From the NCBI RefSeq assembly GCF_009707545.1, contig NZ_WLYK01000003.1, positions 62,001 through 126,000 on the forward strand: a DNA stretch of 64,000 bases. Reading direction: 5' to 3'. A model generated the notes under the pieces. That model was not told where the DNA came from, ran no database searches, and saw only the letters and a list, made by a program, of their open reading frames with translations. The position numbers were made by a program, and so were the translations under genes. Position 1 is the first letter of the stretch. Every line of letters starts with the position of its first letter. This DNA is from Nakamurella alba (GTDB taxonomy: Bacteria > Actinomycetota > Actinomycetes > Mycobacteriales > Nakamurellaceae). Shown piece after piece: positions 31,909 to 48,155 of the stretch.

Positions 31909-32801
31909 GCACCGCGACCCCCACCACCCCGGCCGTCTCCGGCTACGTCCCGGCCCCCGGCGAGGCCCCGCGGCCCAAGCGCCTCGGCCCGATCCTGCTG
32001 ACCACGCTGACCTGGATCATCGGCCTGATCTTCGTCGCGCCGCTGTTCTTCATGCTGCTGGTCAGCTTCCACAAGAACCAGACCGCGACGCTGAACACCC
32101 CGGGGCTGTTCGACCCGCTGTCGATGGAGGGCTACGCCCGCTTCTTCGGCTCCACCACCGGGCAGTCGACCTGGCCGTACATCATCAACTCGCTGATCGC
32201 CTCGGTGGTCTCGACCCTGCTGGTGGTGGCGATCTCGATCCCCACGGCGTACGCGCTGTCCGTCCGTCCGGTCAAGAAGTGGACCGACGTGATGTTCTTC
32301 TTCCTGTCGACCAAGTTCCTGCCGGTCGCCGCCGCGCTGGTGCCGCTGTTCGTCATCGCCAACAACATCGGCATGCTGAACAACATCTGGTTCCTGGTGA
32401 TCCTCTACACCGCCATGAACCTGCCGATCGCGGTCTGGATGATGCGCTCGTTCCTCGCGGACATCCCGCCGGCGTTGTTCGAGGCGGCCTCGCTGGACGG
32501 CGCCGGCCTGGTCAAGACGCTGGTCCGGGTGATCATGCCGATCGCCACCCCGGGCATCGCGTCGACATCGCTGATCTGCTTCATCTTCTCGTGGAACGAG
32601 CTGCTGCTGGCCCAGCTGCTCACCAGCAGTGTCGACGCGCAGACCCTGCCCGTCTTCCTGCCGAGCCTGTTCGACCCGCGGAACCCCTTCCTCGCCACCA
32701 TGTCCGCGGCATCGATCATGATCTCCCTGCCGGTGTTGATCGCCGGCTTCGCTGCCCAGGACAAGCTGGTGCAGGGACTCTCGCTGGGAGCCGTGAAGTA
32801 A
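31905..32801 (+). CDS. ABC polyol transporter permease 2
   Basis: 298 residues, MalG-like, about six membrane segments. The EAA loop is ALFEAASLDGAGLVKTLVRV. The stop TAA abuts the ATG of the dehydrogenase gene with no gap. No ATPase gene is present in the operon, so a shared MsiK-type ATPase encoded elsewhere is expected, as known for streptomycete sugar importers. Confidence 0.88.
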   Translation: MSTATPTTPAVSGYVPAPGEAPRPKRLGPILLTTLTWIIGLIFVAPLFFMLLVSFHKNQTATLNTPGLFDPLSMEGYARFFGSTTGQSTWPYIINSLIASVVSTLLVVAISIPTAYALSVRPVKKWTDVMFFFLSTKFLPVAAALVPLFVIANNIGMLNNIWFLVILYTAMNLPIAVWMMRSFLADIPPALFEAASLDGAGLVKTLVRVIMPIATPGIASTSLICFIFSWNELLLAQLLTSSVDAQTLPVFLPSLFDPRNPFLATMSAASIMISLPVLIAGFAAQDKLVQGLSLGAVK

Positions 32802-34280
32802 ATGACCGCGCTGCGCACGTCCACCCTCGGGGACCTCACCGTCCCCGTCCCGTCCTACGACCGTTCCGCGGTCACCGCCGGCATCGTGCACTTCGGTGTC
32901 GGCGGGTTCCACCGGGCGCATCAGGCGATGTACCTGGACCGGTTGATGAACGAGGGCAAGGCCCTCGACTGGGGCATCTGCGGCGTCGGGGTCCTTCCCC
33001 ACGACAAGAAGATGGCCGACGTGATGGCGGCGCAGGACTGTCTGTACACGTTGGTGCTCAAGGACTCCGACGGCACCTGGGAACCGCGGGTCATCGGGTC
33101 GATGGTCGAGTACCTGTTCGCGCCGGACGACCCGGAGGCGGTCATCGAGAAGATGGCCTCCCCCGAGGTGCGGATCGTGTCGATGACCGTGACCGAGGGC
33201 GGCTACAACTTCAACCAGGTGACCGGCGAGTTCGACCCGACCACCCCGGCGGTGGCCGCGGACCTGGTGCCGGGCGCGGTGCCGCAGACCACCTTCGGTC
33301 TGGTCGTCGAGGCGCTGGTCCGGCGCCGGGCCCGAGGGCTCGCGCCGTTCACCGTCATGTCCTGCGACAACATCCAGGGCAACGGGCACATGGCGCAGAA
33401 GGTGTTCTCCTCCTTCGCCCGGCTGCGTGATCCCGAGCTGGGTGACTGGGTGTCGGCGAGCGTGCCGTTCCCGAACTCGATGGTCGACCGGATCACCCCG
33501 GTCACCACCGACGCCGACCGCACCGCGATCGCCGACCGGTTCGGCGTCGAGGACGAGTGGCCGGTGGTCTGCGAGACCTTCACCCAGTGGGTGCTCGAGG
33601 ACCACTTCTCGCAGGGCCGGCCGCCGTTCGAGGACGTCGGCGTGCAGCTGGTCGCGGACGTCGAGCCGTACGAGCTGATGAAGCTCCGCCTGCTCAATGC
33701 CAGCCACCAGGGGCTCTGCTACTTCGGGTACCTCGCCGGGTACCGGCTGGTGCACGACGTCTGCCAGGACCCGCTGTTCGCCCGGTTCCTGCTCGACTAC
33801 ATGGAGCAGGAGGCCTCGCCCACCCTGGCCCCGGTGCCGGGGATCGACCTGGACGCCTACCGGCACCAGCTGATCGCCCGGTTCTCCAACGCCGAGGTGC
33901 GGGACACCGTGGCCCGGCTGTGCGCGGAGAGCTCGGACCGGATCCCGAAGTGGCTGGTCCCGGTGATCCGGGAGAACCTGGCCGCCGGCCGGGGTGCCCC
34001 GCTGTCCGCCGCGATCGTCGCGTCCTGGGCGCGGTACGCCGAGGGCGTCGACGAGGAGGGGCAGCCGATCACCGTCGTCGACCGGCTGGCCGACCAGCTG
34101 ACCGCCGTCGCCCGGACCCAGGACGCCGACCCGCTCGCCTTCGTCCGCGACCGCGACCTGTTCGGCGACCTGGTGGACGAGAAGGGCTTCACCGAACCGT
34201 ACCTCGCGGCACTGGCATCCCTCCACGACAAGGGCTCGCGCGCGACCCTCGAGTCGCTGGTGGCCGCCTCCACCAGCTGA
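32802..34280 (+). CDS. mannitol 2-dehydrogenase-like polyol dehydrogenase
   Basis: 492 residues, normal for long-chain polyol dehydrogenases (mannitol 2-dehydrogenase / fructuronate reductase). The N-terminal NAD site is IVHFGVGGFHRAHQAMYLD; the catalytic region has KLRLLNASHQGLCYFGYLAG with the Lys and downstream Asn/His of the active site. It would oxidise mannitol to fructose (or a related polyol to a ketose). No fructokinase gene lies nearby. Substrate assignment rests on family and operon context. Confidence 0.87.
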   Translation: MTALRTSTLGDLTVPVPSYDRSAVTAGIVHFGVGGFHRAHQAMYLDRLMNEGKALDWGICGVGVLPHDKKMADVMAAQDCLYTLVLKDSDGTWEPRVIGSMVEYLFAPDDPEAVIEKMASPEVRIVSMTVTEGGYNFNQVTGEFDPTTPAVAADLVPGAVPQTTFGLVVEALVRRRARGLAPFTVMSCDNIQGNGHMAQKVFSSFARLRDPELGDWVSASVPFPNSMVDRITPVTTDADRTAIADRFGVEDEWPVVCETFTQWVLEDHFSQGRPPFEDVGVQLVADVEPYELMKLRLLNASHQGLCYFGYLAGYRLVHDVCQDPLFARFLLDYMEQEASPTLAPVPGIDLDAYRHQLIARFSNAEVRDTVARLCAESSDRIPKWLVPVIRENLAAGRGAPLSAAIVASWARYAEGVDEEGQPITVVDRLADQLTAVARTQDADPLAFVRDRDLFGDLVDEKGFTEPYLAALASLHDKGSRATLESLVAASTS

Positions 34281-34343
34281 TCGGCCGGGGGCCGACGGCT
34301 CCCGGTGCGCAGGGCCTGCTCCCCGCGCATCGGGGGCGTACAC

Positions 34344-34390
34344 GGAAAGGCCGGGACGTCTGCCTCGCGGGCAGGCGACCCGGCCTTTCC
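34344..34390 (+). terminator. terminator of the polyol operon
   Basis: 12-bp outer stem GGAAAGGCCGGG / CCCGGCCTTTCC enclosing a CTGCC/GGCAG inner stem, ending CTTTCCCTT, 63 bases past the dehydrogenase stop. Confidence 0.85.
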
Positions 34391-34417
34391 CTTGTGCTGG
34401 TCGCGGCCCGGTGAGTT

Positions 34418-34498
34418 GCGTGGATCATCAACGCCCGCAGGGCATCCCGGCCTGGCAATGGGACGGGCGGGACAGGAGTCGCCGAGTTCGCCCCTGCA
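34418..34498 (+). repeat. dispersed repeat family B, copy 1
   Basis: About 81 bp. It starts GTGGATCATCAACGCCCGCA and ends GAGTTCGCCCCTGCA. Its core ATGGGACGGGCGGGACAGGA is almost identical to the copy at 61330. It lies between convergent genes. Confidence 0.8.
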
Positions 34499-34546
34499 AC
34501 CCGCCTCCCCGACCGCACCTGATCCGGGCACGAGGACCCGGCCCGA

Positions 34547-35290
34547 TCAGCCCTCGGAGCGGAGCAGCACCCGGCCGTCGGAGAGGCGGACCTCGAAGCG
34601 GGCGATGTCCTCGCGGTGCAGGAACGTCGCCGAGGTGATGGTCGAGGTCTCCCCCGGCACACTGGTCCAGGACCCGGCGTCGTACTCCTTGGCGCTCTTG
34701 TCCACGACGATCAGCTGGTACTCCGGGTTGTCGAGCACCTGGCTGTAGTACCGGCAGTGCACCGTGAGGCTGGTCCCCCACTGCTTGTCGGTCAGCGAGA
34801 CGGAGACGGCCATCGGACCGGGCTCGACCGCGGTCAGCTCGACGTCGGCGTCCGGCGCCGCCGTCGTGCTCACCGCGGCACTCGTCTGCGGGGCGGCGGT
34901 GTTCTCCCCGGAGGACGGCACCACCAGCACCACCACCGCGGCCGCCACGGCAGCAGCGGCGACCATGGCACCGGCGGTCACCCAGCGCCGCCGGCGGCGG
35001 TGCCGGGCCACCTCGTCGAGCACGCCCGGGAGCATCGTCGGCGGCATCACCGGCACGTCGGCCGGGGCCAGTACGGAGGCGTCGACCATCGAGAGCAGGC
35101 CGGGCAGACCGGCGAGCTCCCGCAGCGACTCCTGGCAGCGGGCGCACCCGGCGAGGTGCCGTTCGTAGGCCTGGCGGTCGGTCGGGGTCAGGGCGCCGAG
35201 CACGTAGGCGGCGTCCTGCAGGTGGATCTCCTCGTCCGGGGCGGCGCCCCGGTGCTCCGGCCCGCGTCGGCCGAAGTCGTCGGCGGTCAT
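34547..35290 (-). CDS. anti-sigma factor, RslA-like, with zinc-binding domain
   Basis: 247 residues. The cytoplasmic domain has the ZAS motif His-x3-Cys-x2-Cys in YERHLAGCARCQESL. One membrane span lies near residues 103-123 (VTAGAMVAAAAVAAAVVVLV). The extracytoplasmic domain ends with VVDKSAKEYDAGSW and a short strand-rich part similar to mycobacterial RslA. It would hold the adjacent ECF sigma factor inactive until the zinc site is oxidised or the outer domain senses a signal. Overlaps the sigma gene by 4 bases. Confidence 0.85.
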   Translation of the reverse strand: MTADDFGRRGPEHRGAAPDEEIHLQDAAYVLGALTPTDRQAYERHLAGCARCQESLRELAGLPGLLSMVDASVLAPADVPVMPPTMLPGVLDEVARHRRRRRWVTAGAMVAAAAVAAAVVVLVVPSSGENTAAPQTSAAVSTTAAPDADVELTAVEPGPMAVSVSLTDKQWGTSLTVHCRYYSQVLDNPEYQLIVVDKSAKEYDAGSWTSVPGETSTITSATFLHREDIARFEVRLSDGRVLLRSEG

Positions 35291-35802
35291 GCGACCACCC
35301 CCATTTCTTGCAGTGCGAGTCGCAGCGCGTGCAGCGCGTAGTGCGTCCGGCTCTTGACGGTGCCGACCGGGATGCCGAGCCGGGCGGAGGCCTGTGTGGT
35401 GGTCGAGCCACGGAAGTAGCACTCCAGCAGCACGCTCTGGTGGTCCGGGGTCAGCCGGCGCAGGGCCTCGCCGACCAGCATGGTCTGCAGGGCCTTGTCG
35501 GTGGAGTCCGACCCGGCGTGTGCCTGCAGCGGCTCCGGCACCTCGGCCCAGGAGTCCTCCGGGCGGCGCCGCCCGGCCCGCCACTGGTCCACCACGATGT
35601 TGCGGGCGACGGTGAACAGCCAGCTGCGCGGCGAACCCTCCTGCTCCAGCACCTCCGGCTTGCGCCAGGCCCGGAGCAGCGTCTCCTGCACCACGTCCTC
35701 GGCCCGGGCCCGGTCGCCTCCGACCAGCTGCAGTACGAACGACCACAGCGCGGCGGCATGCTCGTCGTGCAGCGCCTTCATCAGGTCCGCGTCGCGGTTC
35801 AT
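35287..35802 (-). CDS. ECF sigma factor, SigL-like
   Basis: 171 residues. Region 2: LHDEHAAALWSFVLQL, AEDVVQETLLRAWRKPE, SWLFTVARNIVVDQWR. Region 4: LTPDHQSVLLECYFRGSTTT and IPVGTVKSRTHYALHALRLA. The pattern closely recalls M. tuberculosis SigL, and the pairing with an RslA-like protein supports that. Targets are unknown. Confidence 0.88.
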   Translation of the reverse strand: MNRDADLMKALHDEHAAALWSFVLQLVGGDRARAEDVVQETLLRAWRKPEVLEQEGSPRSWLFTVARNIVVDQWRAGRRRPEDSWAEVPEPLQAHAGSDSTDKALQTMLVGEALRRLTPDHQSVLLECYFRGSTTTQASARLGIPVGTVKSRTHYALHALRLALQEMGVVA

Positions 35803-35946
35803 CGGGGAGCGGGCATCGCGGCCGTCCCCGGCGCACCCGCGCCGGGGTGTCGTCGCACCATGCCGTCCTCCTGATCGCCCTTCTCACCGACCGTACGACG
35901 CCGCCATCCGGGTGGTTCACCGGCGTCGTCCGGATCACCCCCGCCG

Positions 35947-37009
35947 CTACCCGCTGTCGATCGCCGACGCCTCCAGTTCGTCGATCAGGTCGTCGGCGTC
36001 CTCCCGCCAGCTGTCCCGGAACACCGGGTGGTCGCGCAGCGAGACCTTCCACAGCAGGATCTGCGCGAACCGGAAGGCGACCAGGACCTCAAGGTCGGCC
36101 TCCGCCCCGGTCGGCAGCGATCGCGCCGACCGGTACCCGTCCAGCAGGGCGGCCCGCAGCCCGGCACTGTCGTCGTGTTCGGTGATCTCGCTGAGCGTCA
36201 CCGCGAGGTCGTCGAGGTGATGGCCGAAGCCGCAGTCGTCGAAGTCGATCAACCGCACGTCGTCCGGCCCGAAGAGGTAGTTCTCCTGGTGCAGGTCGGC
36301 ATGGACCAGGCCGTAGACCGCAGGCGAGGTGCCCAATCGGTCACGGATCCGGCGGGTGGCCTCGGCGACCCGGCGAACCGCAGCGGCACCGCGCGGGGAG
36401 AAAGCAGCAACCTCCTCGGCCGCCCACCCGGCGTCCCTGCCGTGCCGGGGATCGCTGCATGCCTGCTGCACAGTCGTCCCGCCCGCCTCCTCCTCCCTCG
36501 CCCGGGCGGTCAGCAGTCCGATGCGCGGGCGGCAGAGGTCAGTGTTCCGGCTGACGAACCCGGTCGCGTGGTCGTGCAGTGCGGCGGTGAGCACCCCGAC
36601 GCGGTGCAGGTCGTCGGCGGTGAGGTCGTCGACCTCGCGGAAGTCGCCGTCGACCCACCGGAACAGCACGCAGATGCGGGACTCCGGCACACCCTCCGCC
36701 GTGGCGGTCGTCAGCAGCCGCCCGGCCCCGGTCCGCACCGGCTCCGGGACGAGCACGTCGGTGTCCCGCCGCAGTGCCTCGAGCCAGCGCAGTTCGCCCT
36801 CCACCGCCGCCTCGGTGCGCAGCGGCGGGCGGTGGATCCGCAGGGGCGTACCGCTCGCCGCCGGCCTCCACCCGGAAGGTGGTGTTCTCCTCGTGCTGGA
36901 CGGGGACAAGAACCGGCCGCCGGAGGTCGTACTCCGTCAATGCCTGCTCGGCGAGCTGCTGGAGACGCACGAATTGGCCGGCGTGGTCGAGGTCGTCGAA
37001 CGGGATCAT
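35947..37009 (-). pseudogene. APH/homoserine-kinase-II-fold gene broken by one frameshift
   Basis: The first 57 or so codons from ATG 37009 (MIPFDDLDHAGQFVRL to NTTFRVEAGGERYA) are in one frame. The rest, from LRIHRPPLRTEAAVEGELRW to the stop at 35947, is in another. It includes the catalytic loop LVHADLHQENYLF and metal site LIDFDDCGFGHH. Removing one base of the G run at 36843-36846 on the plus strand would restore a single protein of about 353 residues. Either a true inactivation or a homopolymer error. It starts 16 bases after the VOC gene stop, probably in one transcript. Confidence 0.78.
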
Positions 37010-37024
37010 CCGGATCGGCCGGGG

Positions 37025-37498
37025 TCAGCCGGCGGCGCGGGCGGCCTCGAGCGCGGCGATGTCCAGCTTGGACATCTGCATCATCGCGCCGAACGCGCGG
37101 GCGGAGGCGTCGGGGTCGTCGCCGCCCATCAGCTCCCCCATGTTCGCCGGGATCACCTGCCAGGACAGGCCGAACCGGTCCTTGATCCACCCGCACGGCC
37201 CTTCCTCCCCGCCGTCCCCGAGCAGTGACCAGTACCGGTCGATCTCGGCCTGGTCGGCGCACGGGATCTGGAACGAAACCGCCTCGGTGAAGGTGTGCTG
37301 CGGGCCGCCATTGAGCGCGACGAACTTCTGTCCCTGCAGCTCGAACTCCACGGTGAGGGCAAGGTCAGCAGGCCGGCCGCCGCCCTCCGGATAACGGGTG
37401 ATGGTGCCCATCCGGGAGTCCGGGAAGATCGACACGTACAGCTCCGCCGCCTGCTCCCCTTCGGTGTCGAACCACAGGCAGGTCGTCAACTCGGGCAT
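37025..37498 (-). CDS. PhnB/VOC-superfamily protein
   Basis: 157 residues. The pattern LTTCLWFDTEGEQAAELYVS, FVALNGGPQHTFTEAVSFQI and CGWIKDRFGLSWQVIP fits the PhnB-like '3-demethylubiquinone methyltransferase' domain of the VOC fold. Despite that family name it is not a methyltransferase. Function unknown. It is upstream of the frameshifted kinase gene. Confidence 0.85.
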   Translation of the reverse strand: MPELTTCLWFDTEGEQAAELYVSIFPDSRMGTITRYPEGGGRPADLALTVEFELQGQKFVALNGGPQHTFTEAVSFQIPCADQAEIDRYWSLLGDGGEEGPCGWIKDRFGLSWQVIPANMGELMGGDDPDASARAFGAMMQMSKLDIAALEAARAAG

Positions 37499-37628
37499 CG
37501 TGCGCCTCACTCGTCGTCCCCGGGCCGGCGGCTCCGGCCCACTGCTGGACCGACTGTGCCGCAGCCCCGGACTCATCGCCACCGCGGTGGTGCTCACGAG
37601 CCGGCGGACAAGGGCAGGCGCCCCCCTG

Positions 37629-37709
37629 CACGCGTACGAAAGTGGCGACTCCCGCCTCACACGTCCCAGAACCGACATCTTCGTACGCGTCGGCGATGAA
37701 GATCCTCGC
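37629..37709. repeat. dispersed repeat family A, copy 2 (left arm missing)
   Basis: The right terminal arm GCGATGAAGATCCTCGC (37693-37709) and the GTGGCGACTCCCG block are kept, but the left terminal arm is absent. It has an inner 11-bp inverted repeat ACGCGTACGAA / TTCGTACGCGT (37630-37640 and 37680-37690). It lies just beyond the rpoC terminator. Confidence 0.8.
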
Positions 37710-37734
37710 GCGCAGGGGTAGGTGGCCGGGAACG

Positions 37735-37774
37735 CCGGACGGGCCGGCCTCCGTGAGGAGACCGGCCCGTCCGG
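37735..37774 (-). terminator. terminator of rpoBC
   Basis: Perfect 13-bp stem (CCGGACGGGCCGG at 37735-37747 with 37762-37774) enclosing CCTC-CGT-GAGG, 34 bases past the rpoC stop. Confidence 0.85.
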
Positions 37775-37808
37775 GTGGTTCGTCGACGTGCGGGACGTCG
37801 GAGCAGGG

Positions 37809-41723
<3,915 letters not shown>

Positions 41724-41923
41724 TGGTTGCACGTCCCTTTGTGTCGTGTGTCTGTGGCCGGATCCCGGTTGCTGCACCGGGTCCCGGCCGGGGTGGGATC
41801 GCGTGGATCCCGGGGGCCTGCTGATCCCGGGCGATCCGGGCCCCGAGGAGTGGGGCCCGGACCGCCGCGGGGGCTCCGAGAGGCAACTGCCCCGGCCGGC
41901 GGTTCGCACCGCCGGCGCGGAGG

Positions 41924-45403
<3,480 letters not shown>

Positions 45404-45468
45404 CGGACCCGGTCGGCCGGAGGTGCTTCCGGTGGGGTGTCGGGTCGTGCCGCCTGCTGCTGGGTGGT

Positions 45469-45500
45469 GCTGGTACTGCTCGGTGCTGGTACTGCTCGGT
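45469..45500 (-). repeat. perfect 16-bp tandem repeat in the rpoB leader
   Basis: GCTGGTACTGCTCGGT occurs twice without gap (45469-45484 and 45485-45500), 66-97 bases before the rpoB start. On the transcribed strand it lies in a CAGCA/ACCAGCA-rich, G-poor leader segment. Confidence 0.85.
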
Positions 45501-45681
45501 GCGGGTGGTGCCTGCTGCTGGTGTCGCTGGGTCGTGCATCGTGCTGGGTGGTGCGGCGGTGCTGGGTCCTGCTCGCGCCCCCGCCCGTTCTCCCTGATCA
45601 GTGCCCTTCCGACCGGCAGAATTCAGGACCGGTGGGAGCGGACGGGGATCGGGCAGCGCAAAGAAGGCAGCGCAAACACGC

Positions 45682-45710
45682 AGCTTAGCAGCTCAGGGCA
45701 CGCCTATCAA
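45682..45710 (-). promoter_or_regulatory. sigma-70 promoter of rpoBC
   Basis: On the minus strand TTGATA (45705-45710), a 17-base spacer and TAAGCT (45682-45687). A start near 45675 would give a leader of about 270 bases. Confidence 0.65.
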
Positions 45711-46511
45711 GACGTACCCTTCACGACTCGCAGAACGGGGCGGCTCCCGGAAAACCATCAGGAGCCGACTTCCCGTCGCGTCGCGACTTCGGAAGGGACT
45801 TCGGCCCGCCATATGGCCGACGTCGTAGGGAAAGAGTGGCCCCAGCGGGGCGATCCGTCAAGCACCATCGCCCGGTTCTCCCCCGAAGTGTGGACAACTT
45901 CCCTGTTCGGGGCGGTGCCGCGGCGTGTCCTCACGCGTGAGGCGGGCAGCGGCTGTTGCCCGGGTGCTCTTGTCGATCGAGGGCCGGCCGATCGGGCGCC
46001 GGTGTGCCGGGCGCGACCGGCCCGGGGCGCCCGGCCCGGCCGGGGCCTGCCGCACGCGGCAGAGGTGCCACCGCCCGACCCGCGTGTCGGCGCCCGGCCC
46101 CGACAGGAGCGCGGCCCTGCCGGATCCGGTGCGAACAGCCACGGCCCACGTGGCCTGCAGCAACGGATCGCGAATCGCCGCGCACCGAAGTCCGGGCAGG
46201 GTCTCCCGGATCGGCGAGCGGCGACGGGCCCGACCACGACCGCCCCCGGCCCCACCGGATCCGGTGCGAACAGCCACGGCCCACGTGGCCGCCGGCAACG
46301 GATCGCTGATCCGTCGCGACCACGCGACGGCGGACGTCGACCTTCGGTCCGGATGCCGAGGCTGATGACCCGCCGCCGGCGCCACCCGCTCCCGCCCACA
46401 CGGACTTGCCACCGACCCGGGTGCAGTCCCCCACCGCACCGCACGCTCACTGCGAGCGGACGAGCAGCGGCCCGCCGGGCGACTGTCGGTGGCGGGGGTC
46501 AGGATGTCGGC
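45711..46511. other. gene-free region upstream of the rpoB promoter
   Basis: About 800 bases with no convincing gene; open frames are Arg/Pro/Gly-rich. Its main content is a pair of 52-bp direct repeats (listed separately). It may also hold the promoter of the VOC gene on the plus strand. Confidence 0.45.
46120..46306 (+). repeat. two 52-bp direct repeats, 135 bp apart
   Basis: Copies at 46120-46171 and 46255-46306 begin CCGGATCCGGTGCGAACAGC and end CAACGGATCGC; only a 5-base block differs. Each contains a hairpin GCCACG-GCCCA-CGTGGC. Confidence 0.8.
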
Positions 46512-46898
46512 ATGATCGATCACTTCGGCATCCAGGCCGCCGACGTCGCGGCCTCCGCGCAGTTCTACTCGACGGTCTTCGCGCCGATCGGGATCACCGA
46601 GGCGGTGCGCTTCCCGACCGGTCCCGGTCCGGAAGCCGGTCTGGTGGTGGGGTTCTCGGGCAGGTCCGGTCCGCCGGACTTCTGGCTGAGCCCGGGCGAC
46701 GGCCCCACCCGGGAGAGCCACTTCGCGTTCGCCGCCGGCGGCCGGGACGAGGTCGACGCCGTCCATCAGGCCGCGCTCGACGCGGGCGTCGAGGTGCTGC
46801 ACGCGCCCCGCGAGTGGCCCGAGTACCACCCCGGCTACTACGCCGTTTTCCTGCGTGATCCCGACGGCCACAACGTCGAAACCGTCCACCACGGCTGA
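46512..46898 (+). CDS. glyoxalase/VOC-family protein
   Basis: 128 residues, one VOC domain pair. IDHFGIQAADVAASAQFYST and GYYAVFLRDPDGHNVETVHH with the metal-type His and Glu are visible. Substrate unknown. It is one of the few plus-strand genes here and stands convergent with the lipoprotein gene. Confidence 0.85.
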   Translation: MIDHFGIQAADVAASAQFYSTVFAPIGITEAVRFPTGPGPEAGLVVGFSGRSGPPDFWLSPGDGPTRESHFAFAAGGRDEVDAVHQAALDAGVEVLHAPREWPEYHPGYYAVFLRDPDGHNVETVHHG

Positions 46899-47048
46899 CT
46901 GCGACCGGGTCCGAGCAGGCCCGCGTGGTCAGGGCACGCGGATCCAGCCGGGCAACCGGAACCCGAGCCGCGGTGTCCGAGGTGTTCACGTCGAGGGCCG
47001 ACCGGTCCGCGGGTGCCGGCGCTCGCCGTTCCCCGGTGCGGCGGATCA

Positions 47049-48005
47049 TCACGGCACGACGATCAGCCGGGGCGGCTCCATCTTCCGTTGTTCCGGGGAT
47101 TCGGAGACCTGGAAGTTGGCGACCACCGTGATCCCGTCGCCCGCGGGGAACCGGAAGGAGCCGGCCAACCGGTGCTCGTGGACCGAGAAGCTGACGGTCG
47201 CCTCCTTGTCCTCGAATTGGGCGACGACGTCCGGCGGGAGCTGGAGCAGCCGGGCCAGGCCCGCAGCATCAGCAGCCGCCTGCACGCTGCGACCGCCTCC
47301 CGTGGTCCCCGGCTCCACCTGCAGGATGTCCACCAGCTCCTCGAGAGCAGCCGGATTCGGGAACACCGAGTTCGGGTCGCAGATGCCCGAGTCCTCGCGG
47401 GCCTCCTCCACCGGTACCTCCAGGAAGTACCCCTCAGGCATCAGCTCGACCGGATATCCCAGCTCTTCGACCGCGAGACCCAGGGCGAAGCAGCGATCCT
47501 CGGTCCAGATCCAGTACCGGTCCCCCGCAGGAGAGTGCCGCGACGAGTCCGCGGACACCGGCGTGCCGTCGGCCCCGAAGTTCACTGTCGAATTCAGGCC
47601 CGCCGTCTTCCCGCCGGGCAGGTATGCGATCAGCTGCGTGTGGATGTTAGCGGCGCCGTCGAGCAACCCGAGCACCGAGGTTCGCCAGTCGAGATCCGCC
47701 GACGTCGATGAGGACGGGCCTGAGGACGGGGCTGAGAACGAGGATGATGACTGCGGGACGTGCGTCCCGTCCGATGTCGCACCCGTCGCCGGAGCAGTCG
47801 ACGAGGGTGACGAGGTGGATGCCGGCACTGACGTGGTCGACGACGAGAAGGTGTGGGGCACAGCATCTGTCGTCGACTGCGACGCCATCGCCGCGGACGA
47901 CGCGGCCGGCAAGGTCCCTCCCCCGCTCACGGCGGAGGAGCAGCCGGCGAGGACGGCCACCCCCAGAACCAGACCCAGCACTGCACCCGCCATGCGTCCG
48001 CGCAT
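47049..48005 (-). CDS. secreted lipoprotein, function unknown
   Basis: 318 residues from ATG 48005, preceded by GGGGGA. Signal peptide MRGRMAGAVLGLVLGVAVLA with lipobox LAGC. A Ser/Thr/Pro-rich linker of about 65 residues follows. The folded part begins near LDWRTSVLGLLDGAANIHTQ. It has two Cys (in DRCFALG and SGICDPN) that could form a disulfide. No family recognised. It lies between rpoB and rplL, ahead of the rplL terminator. Confidence 0.75.
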   Translation of the reverse strand: MRGRMAGAVLGLVLGVAVLAGCSSAVSGGGTLPAASSAAMASQSTTDAVPHTFSSSTTSVPASTSSPSSTAPATGATSDGTHVPQSSSSFSAPSSGPSSSTSADLDWRTSVLGLLDGAANIHTQLIAYLPGGKTAGLNSTVNFGADGTPVSADSSRHSPAGDRYWIWTEDRCFALGLAVEELGYPVELMPEGYFLEVPVEEAREDSGICDPNSVFPNPAALEELVDILQVEPGTTGGGRSVQAAADAAGLARLLQLPPDVVAQFEDKEATVSFSVHEHRLAGSFRFPAGDGITVVANFQVSESPEQRKMEPPRLIVVP

Positions 48006-48070
48006 GATTCCCCCGTTCACCCGTTCGGCCGCAAGTATCGCACGGCACTCCCGATCGACGCCCGGGAACG

Positions 48071-48109
48071 CCGCAGGGCGGGCATCCGGATCGGATGCCC
48101 GCCCTGCGG
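48071..48109 (-). terminator. terminator of rplJL
   Basis: Perfect 18-bp stem (48071-48088 with 48092-48109) with a 3-base loop, 47 bases past the rplL stop. Confidence 0.9.
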
Positions 48110-48155
48110 GGACTGCTGTCGTCCGCTCAGCGGACGGGACGCGCGAGGCGCAAGG

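Noticed and set aside
37025-37498. 3-demethylubiquinone methyltransferase
   Set aside because: The family name is historical; the sequence is a VOC/PhnB-like fold without a SAM-binding motif.
37629-37709. Repeat copy 2 as the rpoC terminator
   Set aside because: A better, perfect hairpin at 37735-37774 lies closer to rpoC; the repeat is beyond it.
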